DNA of 64,000 nt from Sphagnum magellanicum (taxonomy: Eukaryota; Streptophyta; Sphagnopsida; Sphagnales; Sphagnaceae): contig CM038911.1 of assembly GCA_021904315.1 (NCBI GenBank), positions 6,235,390-6,299,389 on the forward strand. Reading direction: 5' to 3'. Positions 13,559 to 25,815 of the stretch are shown piece by piece. How positions within the stretch are numbered: position 1 is the stretch's first letter; each line of letters starts with the position of its first letter. The position numbers and the translations under genes were made by a program. The notes below the pieces were generated by a model. The model did no database searches and had not been told where the DNA came from. It worked only from the letters and a program-made list of their open reading frames with translations.

Positions 13559-14168
13559 ATGGCAACTGCTGTTGGCATGAGGCTTAATAGTAATAGTAGG
13601 TTTTTGCAGGGAGTGATAGTGCCGTTGTTCATGTTGCTGCTGGGAGTTTTGTTGCAGCTGCAAGCTGTTGCAGCAACCGAGTATACAGTCTATTGGAGCT
13701 ACCCTAATTATGAGAACTACTTCTCCAACTGGAACAAAGGCAGCACTTACGTCGTTGGTGATAGCATCGGTAAGTTTTGTACTACTTACAGCAGCTATAA
13801 CCAGCTCCTCATGAGACCATATTTTTTCCAACACGCTTTGTTTTTGTTATTTCTTTCTTTCTCTGATGTGATGAGGAGCTTTGTCTGATGAGAACTTTTG
13901 TCTTACGGTGATCGGTGGTGTGGGCTGGGGTGTTGGGGATTTATATGTGACATGATTTGTGCTATTTGAAGAGTTTTTGTACAATGCGGAAGCACACAAT
14001 GTGGTGAGAGTGAACAATCAGCAATACGACGACTGTTCTACCAATGCCCAACCAGTCGCTGACGGTGCTACTGTCTTCCGTCTCAACGAACCAGGGATGT
14101 ATTTCTTCATGTGCACCGTCCCAGGCCATTGCGAAGCCGGCATGAAGCTTCAATTGCGGGTGATTTAA
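13559..14168 (+). CDS. Phytocyanin (plantacyanin-like blue copper protein)
   Basis: Two exons, 13,559-13,769 and 13,972-14,168, joined by a GT-AG intron (GGTAAGT donor) in phase 1, give 135 residues. Residues 1 to about 40 are a signal peptide with a leucine-rich core ending AVAAT, so the product enters the secretory pathway. The rest is one plastocyanin-like domain. The type 1 copper ligands are all present: His79 (AHNVV), Cys118, His123 and Met128 (CTVPGHCEAGM). Cys92 and Cys124 should form the conserved disulfide. The chain stops four to five strand residues after Met128, with no proline-rich or GPI-anchor tail, so it resembles plantacyanin rather than uclacyanin or early-nodulin-like proteins. 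Phytocyanins are extracellular electron carriers with roles in the cell wall and reproduction; the exact role here is not shown. Start chosen as the ATG directly before the signal peptide. Confidence 0.93.
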
Positions 14169-16900
14169 AGCGATGGTACTGATCAAAGGCCTGGCCGCAG
14201 CTGGTCAGTATCCGGTCAAGCTCTATCTATCTAGTGATGGAGTATAAGAAGCTTTTTCAAGTTTTCTTCTTCTGCTATTACTACTACTCATGCTGTCATA
14301 GCTGCGTGCTACTGTTACTACTACTGCCGCTGCAGTTCTTGAACTCCATGGGGAGATGGGTTTGAAAGATCATCCAGGGAACTCTAGGAGGAGGAGGACG
14401 ACGACGACCCGTGTGATGGATTTTATAGGCAATGTTCTTGTTTAAAATCTCTTCTCTTTCTTATTCTGGACCTGCAGTTTCTTTTCTCTTCCAACTACTG
14501 AATGACAACAGAAAGCATTTGCACAGTAATCATGAATATGTGTACTAATGGACATGGATCTTCTCATGAAGATCTGCTCATGGATTTGCTCATGGATCTG
14601 GTAGTGTCCAAAAGGATTATAATGCTAACTTTCTGAGGGGCTGAATGAATGCCCTTTTTTCTAAACTTGTGGATATCTTATTGGATTTTGGATTTGCTTG
14701 AGTTTTTTTTTTTGGCTCATGGATTTGCCTAAAAGCGAAATTAAAAATTAAAAGTGCTGAAATCAAGTATTTTTTGAAATTTTCAATAGCCAGAAATTGA
14801 CCTAAATTTGAAGAAAGTTTGCCTAATTTCTATGTATGGTTAGTAGCCAAAATTCACCTTCATATTTAGCTTGTAGCCAAATTTGGCTAAATTTTCCTAT
14901 GCATGGTAGCCACTTTTCTCTACATCACAAAATTGACAAAGAGAATACTGAGTTGCTCCTACTTTCCAGGATGCGCAGTTAACATGAATATCAAGAAGAG
15001 TTTTGTGGAGATTGTTCTATACCATCCTGGGGATTCTGTCACAATGTAAAGCACTGGCTTTATTTTTCCTTTGTTATTTGACAATCATTGTTGAGTAGAA
15101 TATTCTGAGCGCTCTCTCACAATTCTGGCTAAATTCTTTTTCAGGATGGCTAAAAATGTGTGCAAATGTGCGATTTTTACATTTTCTAGATGCCAGAATT
15201 TTCTAAAAATTTTTTGTTTGGAAAAATTGCCAGAGTTTTATAATGGTTTTGTAGCCTGTAGGAAAAAATGTCAGGGATGCTAACTCTTTCACTTTCAAAT
15301 TCTCTTTATAGCCAAATTCGGCTAAATTGTTTTATGGATGGTCCCCACTACGGAACATCACAAGAATGAAAAAAAATATCTGGAAGATTTCTCTATAAGC
15401 TATTCCTGTGTCCTTCCTTTCTTATATATATCTCAAAAAATTCTTTATCCTTTAACATCATCACATGCAACCGGTTAGAAAGAGAGCAGCGCTTTTAAAA
15501 GGTACACGAAAATGAGAGACAAGTACTAACAGTCGCCAGGAGGGGACATACAGACAGACAAAAACGAAATTGAAAAGAACATGAAGGCGAAAGAAAGGAA
15601 GTCAGTAATTTACTTGAGAAGAGTAGCTGTCTCGGCTCTTCAATGGGGTGTTGGTGCCTAGGCACACCTCAAAACATGGAATGGCCTCAACGCTGCCCTA
15701 CTCTTGTACATTAATGCTCTCAGCCCAAGGCAAATTATGTCATTTTCTTGACCGCATTATACACATACAAAAAACTTCCAATGAGTGGTTGAACTTTTGT
15801 GCTCCAGACCTTAATGTCATGGAAATGGCCTTTGCTCTTGCCCATTATGTTCGGTAAGGTGCCAGCGAGCCCATTAATTGGGTGTGTCACCAAACTCGCC
15901 CTAATGGGCTTCCTGGCGTCTTACCCAACATATTTGGCAGTGGCTTGACTATTCCATAGTACTTTCTGTTCAATTATGGAGATTTTATCACTAACTGCAG
16001 CAAGATTTGCACATGTGCATTGTTGATTCCATATTCTCACCCTTTGAGCAGTAGTAACAAATCTTATGAGTTGGCTGGCATTGCGTTTACAGTTTTGGTT
16101 CACCGGGCGAAGTCATGAATTTGGACAAATATGAGAGTCCTCAAGAGAAAGCCCGCATACCCACATAACTTTTTTTACAACACTTTCCAAGTGTCCATAT
16201 TTTTTCGAAACTTCCCAAGTGTCCATATTCTGCATGACAAAAAAAATGCCAACTACTGTATTAAAAGCAAACTGCATGTGTCCTCTGCCACTGGGCCTGA
16301 CTTGGGGGTACTGCCAACAACAGCTTGTCAATCAGGTCTGCTGTTGTATTCGCACAGAAAAAGAAAAGGAAAAAAAAGAAGCAAACTGCATGTTCTCTGA
16401 AGACACACAACTTCAGACTCCAGTGCATGTGAGTTGCCAGGCACTAGAACCTAAATTACACACTGATCATGCACTTCACTTAGAAAAATGAGATCCAGGA
16501 CATTTCATTTAGCAAGAACATTTCACATGTAAATCAGTATTCAGACACAGGCCTGTGGTACCCTTGTCACAACACTAATATGGTCAAACACAACACAAAT
16601 CAATTAGTGCTCCTACAAGCCATAAAAGATGATGCAAACAGGTGAGTGCAACTCCACCACTTGACTTCAAGCAAATGTGAATGCTAGAAGTACACCTAAG
16701 GTCAAGTCTGAAGTTTATTACTAGGTCAATTACACCTGCATCCTCTATTAGATCAATGGCACCATGAGTAGATGAATCTATTAAAACCAGTCCCTGCAAA
16801 GCATTCTAAAGCATGTGCCTAGCTTACTCCTGTTCAAAGACCTCACATGTACTATTGCACTCCTTTTCATTAGGCTTAAGCTCTGCTCTCCACCTCTCTG
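14169..16900. other. Intergenic with 3' UTR of phytocyanin, no supported gene
   Basis: The first few hundred bases are probably the phytocyanin 3' UTR. The remainder has only short unrecognised frames. It includes a diverged duplicated segment (14,871-14,930 and 15,306-15,363, listed separately). I see no RNA gene. Confidence 0.6.
14871..15363 (+). repeat. Diverged direct-repeat pair around 'agccaaattYggctaaatt'
   Basis: A 60-bp block at 14,871-14,930 recurs at 15,306-15,363. Both contain a near-palindromic AGCCAAATT-GGCT core, then 'atg(c/g)atggt' and end in 'acatcacaa'. Possibly part of a small dispersed element; class unknown. Confidence 0.5.
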
Positions 16901-17027
16901 CAGTCACTTCTTTACCTAGGCAACAAAAAAGGGGCACATGAAAACAAAAAACAAATCCTGCATCACAACAATGAAACACTCTGCAAAAGTGAGTAATCCA
17001 CAAGGAGAGATGGAAATGGTACTAGTT

Positions 17028-20000
17028 TCAACTTTGAGCCACTGCTGGAGTTGTAGCAGAGGGAGGGGCGGCTGCAGCTACAACTGCAGTATATGCTGCT
17101 TCAGGTTGGCTATAAGCAAATCCCTGCAGGCTGTAGCCTTGCTGATCACCCTGCTGCTGAGCAGGATGAGCATAACCATAACCTTGCTGCACATAGGCCT
17201 GCTGGGTAATGCCCTGCTGCTGTCCATAAGTAGCAGTCTGGTCACCATTACCTGCAGCATGGGCCTGCTGCTGTTGCTGCTGTTGGTAACCTCCGTAATA
17301 GCCCTGCTGACCATAACCATAGCCTGCTGTGTTAGTGCTATGGCTCCAACTGGGGCTATTTGTTGTGCCCATTTCAACGTCCTAATCTCTCATTCATACA
17401 AGCTGAAATAGATAGAGGAAGACTGGTGATGTCCAACATGACTGTTCCTTCACCTTTGTACATATGGAGCAAGGGTTCAGAGCTAGTGTGAGACTAGCTA
17501 AATCACTCAATGCAGACAACAACTTTGAACTCTATATATTGCAAAAAATATTACCTGCTGTGCTGGCTGTGCATAGTAGTCATATGACCCATGGGGCAGT
17601 GGAAGTGCAGCAGTAACAGTTGTCTGCTGATCCCATCCAGAAGATGTATAATCTATAGAAGGCTGTAGGGGATATGCACCATATGCCTGAGGACCTTGAT
17701 ACTGCTGTGGACCTGGGTATTGGGTGGCCTGCAAATAACCTCTGTAGGAAGATGGGGGAGCAGATGGAGGGCCCCACTGCTGAGGAGGACCAGAAGATCG
17801 GTAGCCACCATGCTGATTTCGGTAGCCGCCTGATGGGCCCCTTGTCATACGATTCTGTTTGGAGTACAACAGAAGGTCCAATTAACAGCAAACAAGTGAA
17901 TTGTCAGAGCAGGATGAAGAACATGTCCATAAACCACCTGGCTTGGATAGCAGAGTCTCTTCAAATCAGGGAAAACACTCAGGCAGTTAGCTTCATAACT
18001 CCTGAAGTCCAAGTTGGGATACAGAAATATGGAAGGATTGTCTCCATCACATCACACAGGAAACAACATTCATTGAGACTGTACAAGCATGCTCATTGTG
18101 AAAACATGGGGAAGACACAATCATATTAAAGGCTTACTGATCCAGGAACTGTAAAGGGATCGCCTTAGTCATGCAGGGGCTGAACAATTTACTCTCACCT
18201 CATCTCCAAACACTGAGTTGAGCTCTCTGGCTACACTGCGAAAGAATGCAGCCCTGTCCTTCATCAGTGCATTTAAGGTGCATCTGTTACAGGGACGACC
18301 AGCCCATGGCCCAATGGGCTCCAATGGACACAAGCTTAATCCTAAGCAGTACAGGATGCAGAACTTCACTTCATGTCACTGGATTCCTAATCCAGTCCAT
18401 CAGAATCAGAGATGGACAAAGGACCATGTCTATATCATGGTACAACACACTGTTCAGTTTGCCTAATTTTGCAATACTAGTACAGCCACAAATGCAAACC
18501 ACTGATCATGGCAAACTTCTGTTCATATAATATAAAGGTTCACTATTGAGTGGAATCCTTGATCACCAAGCTACCTGGGCTGTGGAAAGGCAGAGTTTCA
18601 CTGAAAATCAAGTTGACTATTTCTCAAAAGGTAGAGCCAGTTGAGTCAAGAGCCCTTCTCATCAGCAAAGAGCTTTATGATGAGTATGACACAAGTAACC
18701 TGCTTAGCAAACTCTTCTTCATAAAACATAATAAGAGATGAGACTTTCAGTTATGATGAGACCAGGGGAGGGCACATCTCAGAAACCTGCCAGAACGATT
18801 GTTGCAAATATAACATGGCATCATGGCAGGAAAATCAAATGATACATAATGAATAAAAACAATATGGCACCTGCATGAATCTTGGATGCATATCAATATC
18901 ACAAACCAAGTGGCCTGAATAGTGATTATTGTACTAATTTTATCCTAGTATTCAGCAGTATTTTTCAAGTAACCAATAGCTTCAATAGCCAGATGGTGAC
19001 ACAGGAGAAGCAATTGGCAAAGAACTATGGCAGCAGGGCTGATACAAGATGTTTGAAACCATACCATGGTCCAGATGGCGCAACACACCCCCGCCTACTA
19101 TTAACTGTCAAGATTAGAGCTCATTGCAAACAATACATGGCCAATGGATCTTGAATACAAATAGGACTGTAAACATTTATAGAGCCTGGTTAACAAACTG
19201 AGTAGTTAAGCCATCTCAGTCAAGGAAAAGGTACAGTTTGTCTTGTGTATTTCAACCAGGAAATTGCTGAGATGGAGACAAATACTCTGGCCAGGAAATT
19301 GAGAAACCTCTATATTATATGGTAGAAAGAGCATGATTATTCTTTATAAGGTAGGCTTCAATTTGTGTGACAGGCCAAGGGGAGCATTGTTATGATCTGT
19401 AATAATTCCCATGCAGTACACACAAAGACATCGTGCAAAAGAGATCATGTACAAAAACACAGAAAAAAAACCCCCTGAATGTGTACCTCATCAATGACTT
19501 CCTTGATCATATCATATGCCACATCTCTGGCCTTCTTGTTGCCTGTCAATGTCACTATCCTTTCAGTAGCTCCTGGCTCAGTCTCACTGTCATTTTGTAC
19601 CTGAAGGCGAAGGATAGGACCAAGATAAATAAGAATGAGCCCTGAACAATGTTGGTCCCTGACATGGTGCAGAAAACAGAGAACGCCTTTCATCAGGTTA
19701 CTCTTTTGATGATATATCTATGAGATTGCAAGTGAAAATTCCACAACAACACTTCGAAGGAAACACAACAAGAAACAGTGCAGTCATAAACCTTATAAGT
19801 GCCACTCATAAAGTATCAGACCATCACCTTCACCACAACCAGCAGTAGCTGGCTGTCATGACTCCCCCTGCTGACTTCATCACCTCCTGGCAGAGAGTGT
19901 AGAGAAGAATATAATATTCCACCCAAAGTTTCAGGCAAACTGTTCCATGAAGATCTGTGTCCTGAGTTTAATAGTACTGTAGTCCACTGGACACTTGAAG

Positions 20001-21672
20001 ATAACATCAGGCAAATGTAGAGAACCCAAATAGGATCCCATTACTGGGAACTGATTGGGTGCATGGACAATTAATGTAAAAAAAGTATTGGATCACTTAC
20101 ACTGCACTCATAATATACCAAAGCTCCCACATACCTGAATGCGCACACCAGAATGACTTTGAAGACTCTTAATTGTCTCACCTCCCCTGCCAATGATCAA
20201 CCCAACCTGGACAAACCAAATGAAAAGCTCAGTTTCATGTTCTAGGCACAGAGACCAGTCAAAGGGCAGGATCTAGGGAACATGCATCAAATTGCAGGAA
20301 TACGAATGACCAAACCTTGTTGTTTGGAACTTTGACATGAATTTGTTCTCCTAAACTTGGTCCATGCCCACAACCACCTGGAGCACCTGGTCCTCCTGAT
20401 GAAGCCTGCTGTGAACAGAACACATTGCAATTATGCCAACAGTGGTTAACATTGAGCACAACAAAAAGCAGTTCCAGCAAACTTTCAACCCCAGTGGCGA
20501 AAAGCAATTGCTGAGCATACCAAACAAAAAAGAGAATACTTGTGTGGTTGAAATCAAACCTCAGCAATCACATCTTTGAGTAACTGTTCAGCATGGCTTA
20601 TCTGTTCAGCACTGCCCATGAGCTCCACTTGCCGAGTTGACAATCGTGGATCTGAATCAGCATCCCGAGCAACATGAATTCTTGCACCCGACTGCTTTTG
20701 AATATACTTGATTGTCTCACCACCTTTACCAATTACAAGTCCTACCTGCAAGAGCAGCATGGAATCCATCAAGGGTCTTGTTCAAAACAGAATATAACGG
20801 GTGCCAAAAGCTAAGGCAACACAAATGTGAAAGAAGACTCTTGTACCTTAGAGTTTGGAATGTCTATCTTGCTTGATTGCATGCCTCTATCCCCCTGATG
20901 ATTAAAATACAGCGGTTGCTGATACTCTTGCAAAAATGGATGTTGGCATTGCTGCTGATGCTGATGACGATGGTGATGCTGTTGCAGTTGTTCAGAGTGG
21001 TTCTCTTCATGGGGGTGGTCACCTTCTTGATGTTGATCTGTGGCTCACCACAAAAACCACATCAATAGTGGAGGATTTCAAAGAGGAAACTGGCCTCTAC
21101 ATACTGAAGGAAATGCGATGCATTCAGGGAATGTTGTTTTGTGTTATTTTCTAGCTTTCATCTTCTTCCAAATGTTACTGGTTACGTAACGGAAACAGCA
21201 ACACTACCACCACGCACGCACAATGCTGCTTGCTTGTGTTATTACTGTAGCTTAGAGACGCCATACTGATAACACAAGTGCAGTTGCCAGATTTACCAGG
21301 ACATTTCTGATCGAAATCGGAGCTATTAGAGCGGCCAAGACCCCTGTGCTGCTCCTCAGAGCTCTCCTCAATTCGGGGCCGTTTAAGCTCGGCACCAGTC
21401 ACCAAGCGCGCGGCAATGAGCTCGGCTCTCTGCTTCGCCAGCTCGAACTCCGACATCGACGTCGCAACCGATGTATTGTACGATACGGGAGCGGCAGCCG
21501 CAGCACCTCCATCATCATCGACCGCATTGTCCGCATTGTTTTTGTTGTATTTCAACCCAGGCTCCTCCTCTTCCTCCGTCAAACCAGCGTCATCGTACTT
21601 GCGCTTGTTTTCGACATCATGACGAGGAGCGTTGCATTCTTCCACAGCCGGAAATCCTGTATCATCAGCCAT
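17028..21672 (-). CDS. KH-domain RNA-binding protein, FUBP-like
   Basis: Eight minus-strand exons: 21,672-21,297; 21,037-20,847; 20,745-20,560; 20,408-20,316; 20,206-20,135; 19,600-19,487; 17,854-17,555; 17,381-17,028. All junctions are GT-AG and the phases close to 561 residues. Order: acidic N-terminus with KRKY; helix ELAKQRAELIAARL...KRPR; KH1 (about 181-251, GKGG loop at 195-198); glycine-rich linker; KH2 (about 274-344, GRGG loop at 288-291); Gln/Tyr/Pro/Gly-rich low-complexity tail (345-561) beginning NRMTRGPSGGYRNQHGGY. Layout and motifs match the plant FUBP-like group (Arabidopsis At2g25970, At1g33680, At4g10070). Such proteins bind single-stranded nucleic acid, mainly in nuclear RNA metabolism; targets here are unknown. 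Exon 4 has a CAGCAG tandem acceptor that could add or drop one Gln. The last intron between KH2 and the tail is the longest (about 1.6 kb). Confidence 0.93.
19714..19965 (+). repeat. Dispersed repeat in KH-gene intron, copy A
   Basis: About 252 bp in the intron between exons 5 and 6. It aligns with 51,672-51,927 in a UTP4 intron: shared 'tatctatgagattgca' start, a 'gtgccactca(t/c)aaag' middle and a 'caggcaaac' end. Equal lengths suggest one insertion family (SINE or MITE); no terminal repeats were identified. Confidence 0.65.
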
Positions 21673-21891
21673 CTTTTCTGAAAGATATCGTAGCAACAAC
21701 AACCGTGTCCTCAAAGAAGCTGGCACACAAAGAAAAGTACGCAAGAAAACGCAACCAAAAAAGCCCTCCAAAGACAAACAACCGTACGTGAGCAGAGCGC
21801 CAAAACACGCCAACCCTGAAGAAAAAGAACGTCCTCACTCTCTGAGAGACGATAAGAGACGACCGAACCACATGGCTGTTACGGTTTCATA

Positions 21892-22429
21892 GCCTACACC
21901 CCGCGCATTCTCCGAGATCGTCGGCCTGCACATCGCCAAAAGCTTTCTGGACGACGTAGATGGAGAGACATCAGAGACATGGCTGCTTAAGGTTCCAGAC
22001 ACGGTTGATCAAGATGCTTTCTTTCGTGCATGCATCGTTGTTGTGAAGACACGAAAAGAATCGAAGGCTGAAGAATTTGTCGTGTGCGTGACACAGCAGC
22101 ACATGTCTACAATAGAGACATTGAAACCAGGCATTGCATCATGCGATGGTGAGGACATTGAGCAGATGTCTACAGAGAGAGACACGCAGAAGCCAGGCAT
22201 TGCAGTGTATGATGGCAAGGACATTCTTGGTGACAACATTCTCATGCTACTTTTTGTCATTGTTGTGCAGAGCAACAAATTCCATGTTGGCCTTCTTGCT
22301 AATGATACAAACCATCTCCACAACACAATAATTGCCAGAATGGTTTTTGTACACGCATTGATCAGAGATTATTCTACAAAGAGATGCAAAACAACAATCA
22401 TCAACATCTGGCACTTTGTTGAAGGTTGA
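21892..22429 (+). CDS. Unassigned divergent open frame
   Basis: An open frame of 179 codons follows a stop at 21,889 and runs to a stop at 22,429, starting 220 bp from the KH-gene start codon and pointing away from it. It lacks an ATG in its first ~60 codons, so if real it is an exon rather than a whole gene. The first part (SEIVGLHIAKSFLDDVDGE, then WLLKVPDTVDQDAFFRACIVV) has balanced, protein-like composition. The middle holds two copies of a 21-residue motif (MSTIETLKPGIASCDGEDIE and MSTERDTQKPGIAVYDGKDI). I recognise no family. It could be an exon of an unknown gene, a decayed gene, or chance. Confidence 0.3.
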
Positions 22430-23049
22430 AGAACAGTGGATTGAACAATTCATCAATGCATGTCATAAAATGCTTGCTTGCAGTGCTGTGCTGCCTCCTC
22501 CTTTGCAAAGGAATTCACAGGTATCAAACAATGATGACTTGCAGTCACTTGCACATGCATACAACACGCAGTTGGATTCATGCATGCCCAGAAACCAATC
22601 ATTCCATTGACACACTCAAAGCTGATGCTTGCTCATTTGTTTGACTATGCTTGTCACAAAACCAACTTTCTCCAAAGTCTGATCAATGACAACAAGCAGA
22701 GAATGCAACAAAAGTATTCTCTGTGAAAAATGCAACAACATCATTCTAGAGTGAGCACTTACCAACACAAACACTTCTACAGAACTTGCCAACTTTCTCC
22801 AAAGCTTGATAGATGACAACAAGAACTTAAGAATTCTCTGTAAAGAAGCCACCGACAACCCTCTAGAGCAAGTGCTCACCAACACCACTCTCTCAAGAGC
22901 TTGCCTGAAAACTGGAATCCCAAAACCGCTGAACCTTGTGCTGCACACTTGCATTTCACATAACACAAAAGTGAAGCTGGATGCAACAAGTGCAAAAGTT
23001 TGAAGCTGTGCTCAGAGTGCCAGCTGCAGTGGGAGCAAACAAGAAAATG
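22430..23049. other. Gene-free stretch with an internal 127-bp duplication
   Basis: Nothing recognisable is encoded. A block starting 'ccaactttctccaaag' at 22,662 recurs at 22,789 (period 127 bp). The two copies extend to about 22,905 with moderate divergence. Confidence 0.6.
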
Positions 23050-23700
23050 ACAGATTTGCCTTAGGGAGGTCCGTGGAGGTACAGTGCATACATCAATGCA
23101 TTGAAAAGGAGGGGAAGGTGGAGAGAGTGCAATTCAGGAAGGAGGGTTCTAGTCTGCAATCGTTTATGTTGCCAGGGCAGATCAAGCCAAGCTTGAGCTT
23201 CAGGAAGTTGTTGGGTTTCTTGAAGAACCCAGATAAATACTCTGCTCTTGGAGCAAAGACCCTCTGTTGGTAGGAACTCCTGGAACACAAAAGACAATGC
23301 TTGAGAGAAATGTCTGGAGTAGCTGGGGTTCCTTTCTTCTCATGTGCAGCTTCAGAGCTTGTGGAGCTTGGACGTTGAAATTGTTTTGAGGATTGGCAAG
23401 GAGGTCATGCAGACCTTAAACTCAAGAGCCAAATTACTAGCCAAGGATGTGGCCTTTGGCAAGATGGCAAGGGAAGAACTCCTGGTTTCAGTGGAGCTGA
23501 CTTATAGAAATGGATGCAATCCTGGCAGCCAGGAAGGGGGACTTGAGTCCAGGCTCTGCAGCAGAAGTTACCTTGAAAATAAGATGTCTGTATATATGTG
23601 TGTGTGTAAGTATATTCTGCATTGTCACACATGTTTGTTTGAGGACTTGAGCATGGGGGGGGTGATTTTGTGCAGGCATTCCAACAATCTGATATCACAG
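23050..23700 (+). pseudogene. Pseudogene of chloroplast FtsH protease, FTSH1/FTSH5 type
   Basis: Plus-strand blocks collinear with the thylakoid AAA metalloprotease FTSH1/FTSH5 are spread over changing frames. In order: DLP then PWRYSAYINALK and KVERVQFRKEGSSLQ (lumen-side region), ADQAKLELQEVVGFLKNPDKY and SALGAK (start of AAA module), a damaged Walker A (GTPGT.KT), GVAGVPFFSCAASE, SRAKLLAKDVAFGKMAR, RTPGFSGADL, NAILAARKG, and LESRLCSRSYLENKMSV from the protease part; a GGGDFVQ block follows. The active gene product is a membrane-bound ATP- and zinc-dependent protease of photosystem II repair, about 700 residues. Here the stretch from VEL to RFDR (including Walker B) and the HEAGH zinc site are missing, with several frameshifts and stops. 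No introns separate adjoining blocks, so a processed copy is possible but not proven. WRYS...KVERV.F...GS points to the FTSH1/5 rather than the FTSH2/8 type. Confidence 0.85.
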
Positions 23701-25416
23701 GAATCAATTCTTCTGTGATGAGAGATGCTTTAAGATTAAGAGTTTTGTCAACATGATGATGATTACAGTCTATCTTAAATCTGGAAATCCAGCTGATGAC
23801 CAGATTCATCATAAAGTGTCTTTTGGTGGTGGTCCTCACAAAGTTGGGGTAAAATATCAATTCAATTGCAGAAACTCCAATGTACATTCTCTACAGTGTA
23901 CAAGGGTTTTATTCCGATGTGCCTTCCTTGATAAACATACAAAAAGTCACACAAATTCCAAAAAAGGGCTGTGTGCATAGGGAGCTTACCTCAACAATTG
24001 AGTTATGGAGGAAAGGGGTTCGACTACATCCACATTCTTCAGCCTCTCTCAGCCTCCATTGCTGCATCTTCTTGTTCCTCCTTTCTGTGCAGCTGGTACT
24101 TCAAACAAAAACCTAATGAGACACTTGCATGTGAAAAATTGCAGCAGTAGTTTCTTGCTGACATTTCTAGAAGGTCTTGTAAAGGAACTTCGTCGATTTC
24201 CAAGAGGGAAAGCAAAAAAAGAAACAGAAGAATTCTGTACTTACTTTGACAGTGATGAAGTCCCGGTGTTGCTTCTCTTTTACTCTTTCATGGTCCAAAG
24301 ACCCACACAGCTAGTTTCTTTGTGATTTCTCCTTCTACATGCGGCATCAAGCTTTGCAAGAAGTTTCCTAAACTTCATTTGTGTGTACATCTCCATCCTT
24401 GACCTGCATATAAAATTGCCAAATTTTGGTAAACGAAAGTGAGGTGATTTACACTCTGCAAAAAGCTGCTCAGAGAGACTGGAATCTCAACTTCTTTTGA
24501 TAACAGGTTCCTATCTGATACAGAATTCTACATATACAATTGGTGCAAACTTAAGTTTCAAAACAATCAAAACTGCGAAGAAATCAGAGAAAGGATCACA
24601 AGCAGGTAAGGTTTCAGCAACACAAACCTCCAAGTTTCCTTGACCATGTTGCTTGGAACTTTTTTGAAAAGCAAATTTATGGTGAATTTCTGCCACAAAA
24701 AATTCATTGCATGGTATTGTTGGAAAGCCCTTGATGAGTGAGATTTCTCGGAGACGATTGAAACTTTCTAGACCTAAGGTTCAGGAAATTCATTAAAATT
24801 ACAAAATATGGTTTTGGAAGGAAATTTTAGTTGTGCAACAAGTGCAAACTTATCAAGGTCAAATCCTCACACATTGTTCCTCTTGTTTTGAAGCACAAAG
24901 AACATTTTAAACTCTTCACCTAATGCTTCCAACATAGCAAAAATCTCTCAATTTGATAAAAGAGCGGGCAAGATATGGGGTGTTTGGTGTAAGGGGGGTT
25001 CAGTGTTTGGTGACAAGTGAATGAAAACAAATTATGAATTTGAGCTTAAGATCTTTGATTCTTGCATCTTTATCTCTGGAATACAAAGAAGTTTTGTAAA
25101 GCCCTACTTGGTGCACTCATTGAGTTTTAAATCACTCAAAATGAGAAAGATATTGGGGGTGAAATTAGAAAGGGGTCTAAAGCTATTTTTTCAAAAAACT
25201 TGAAGCGAACTATCACTCAAACTTTTCCCCGTGTTTTTTGTGTTACTCCTTTACTTTTAAAGCTCAAAAAACATTTGTAGCCCTCCAATTTTTGCATCCA
25301 ATGACAAATTTTTTTGTTCAATTTGGTTAATGAATAAGGAAAATATTGGAAAGTCTTCAATGATAAATATATGTTCAGAAATACGGGGTTCTACTTAGTT
25401 AGTTTTTCATTTTTCA
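23701..25416. other. Intergenic, no supported gene
   Basis: One 106-codon frame (24,005-24,325, plus) has no recognisable family and is probably chance. At 24,713-24,830 lies a stretch related to the tandem repeat at 12,013-12,692. The rest is A+T-rich and unassigned. Confidence 0.55.
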
Positions 25417-25478
25417 TTTGTTTTGAAAGTTTACATAACAACAATAGCATGCATGTTGGGCCATTGAAGCTTAGTAAG
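25417..25478 (+). repeat. Left copy of 62-bp direct repeat flanking the Helitron
   Basis: Aligned without gaps to 32,771-32,832; 51 of 62 positions match. It begins TTTGTTTTGAAA and contains GCCATTGAAG. The right copy abuts the Helitron 3' end directly, whereas the left copy ends 22 bp before the Helitron 5' end. Confidence 0.85.
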
Positions 25479-25815
25479 CTTTTATTAGTTGGGCTTTTCA
25501 TCTTATATATTAAATCTACAGGTCTGTCTGTCTGTTTGTCCGGGCGGTTTCCAGGCACTGCCCGGACCTTTGTTTTTTTGTTATTTTGTTTTTTTTTTTG
25601 ATGGGTTTTGTTTTCTTGGTCGATTGTCGCGGTGGGGGAAGAATTCTGCAGTTGCCAGTTCCTCTTTGTCGCGGTTGCTTCTGCTGCTGCAATCAACAAG
25701 GGGTTACTGTTGCCGATGATTCGTCGATGACTCCTGGCAAGATTTGCATAATGGGGAAAGCCTGTCATCTCAACGACACTCCTGGAGGTGGATACACAAA
25801 GTAGCCAGGGTCTCA

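Noticed and set aside
24005-24325. 106-residue open frame
   Set aside because: No recognisable motif or neighbour context; length is within chance for this region.
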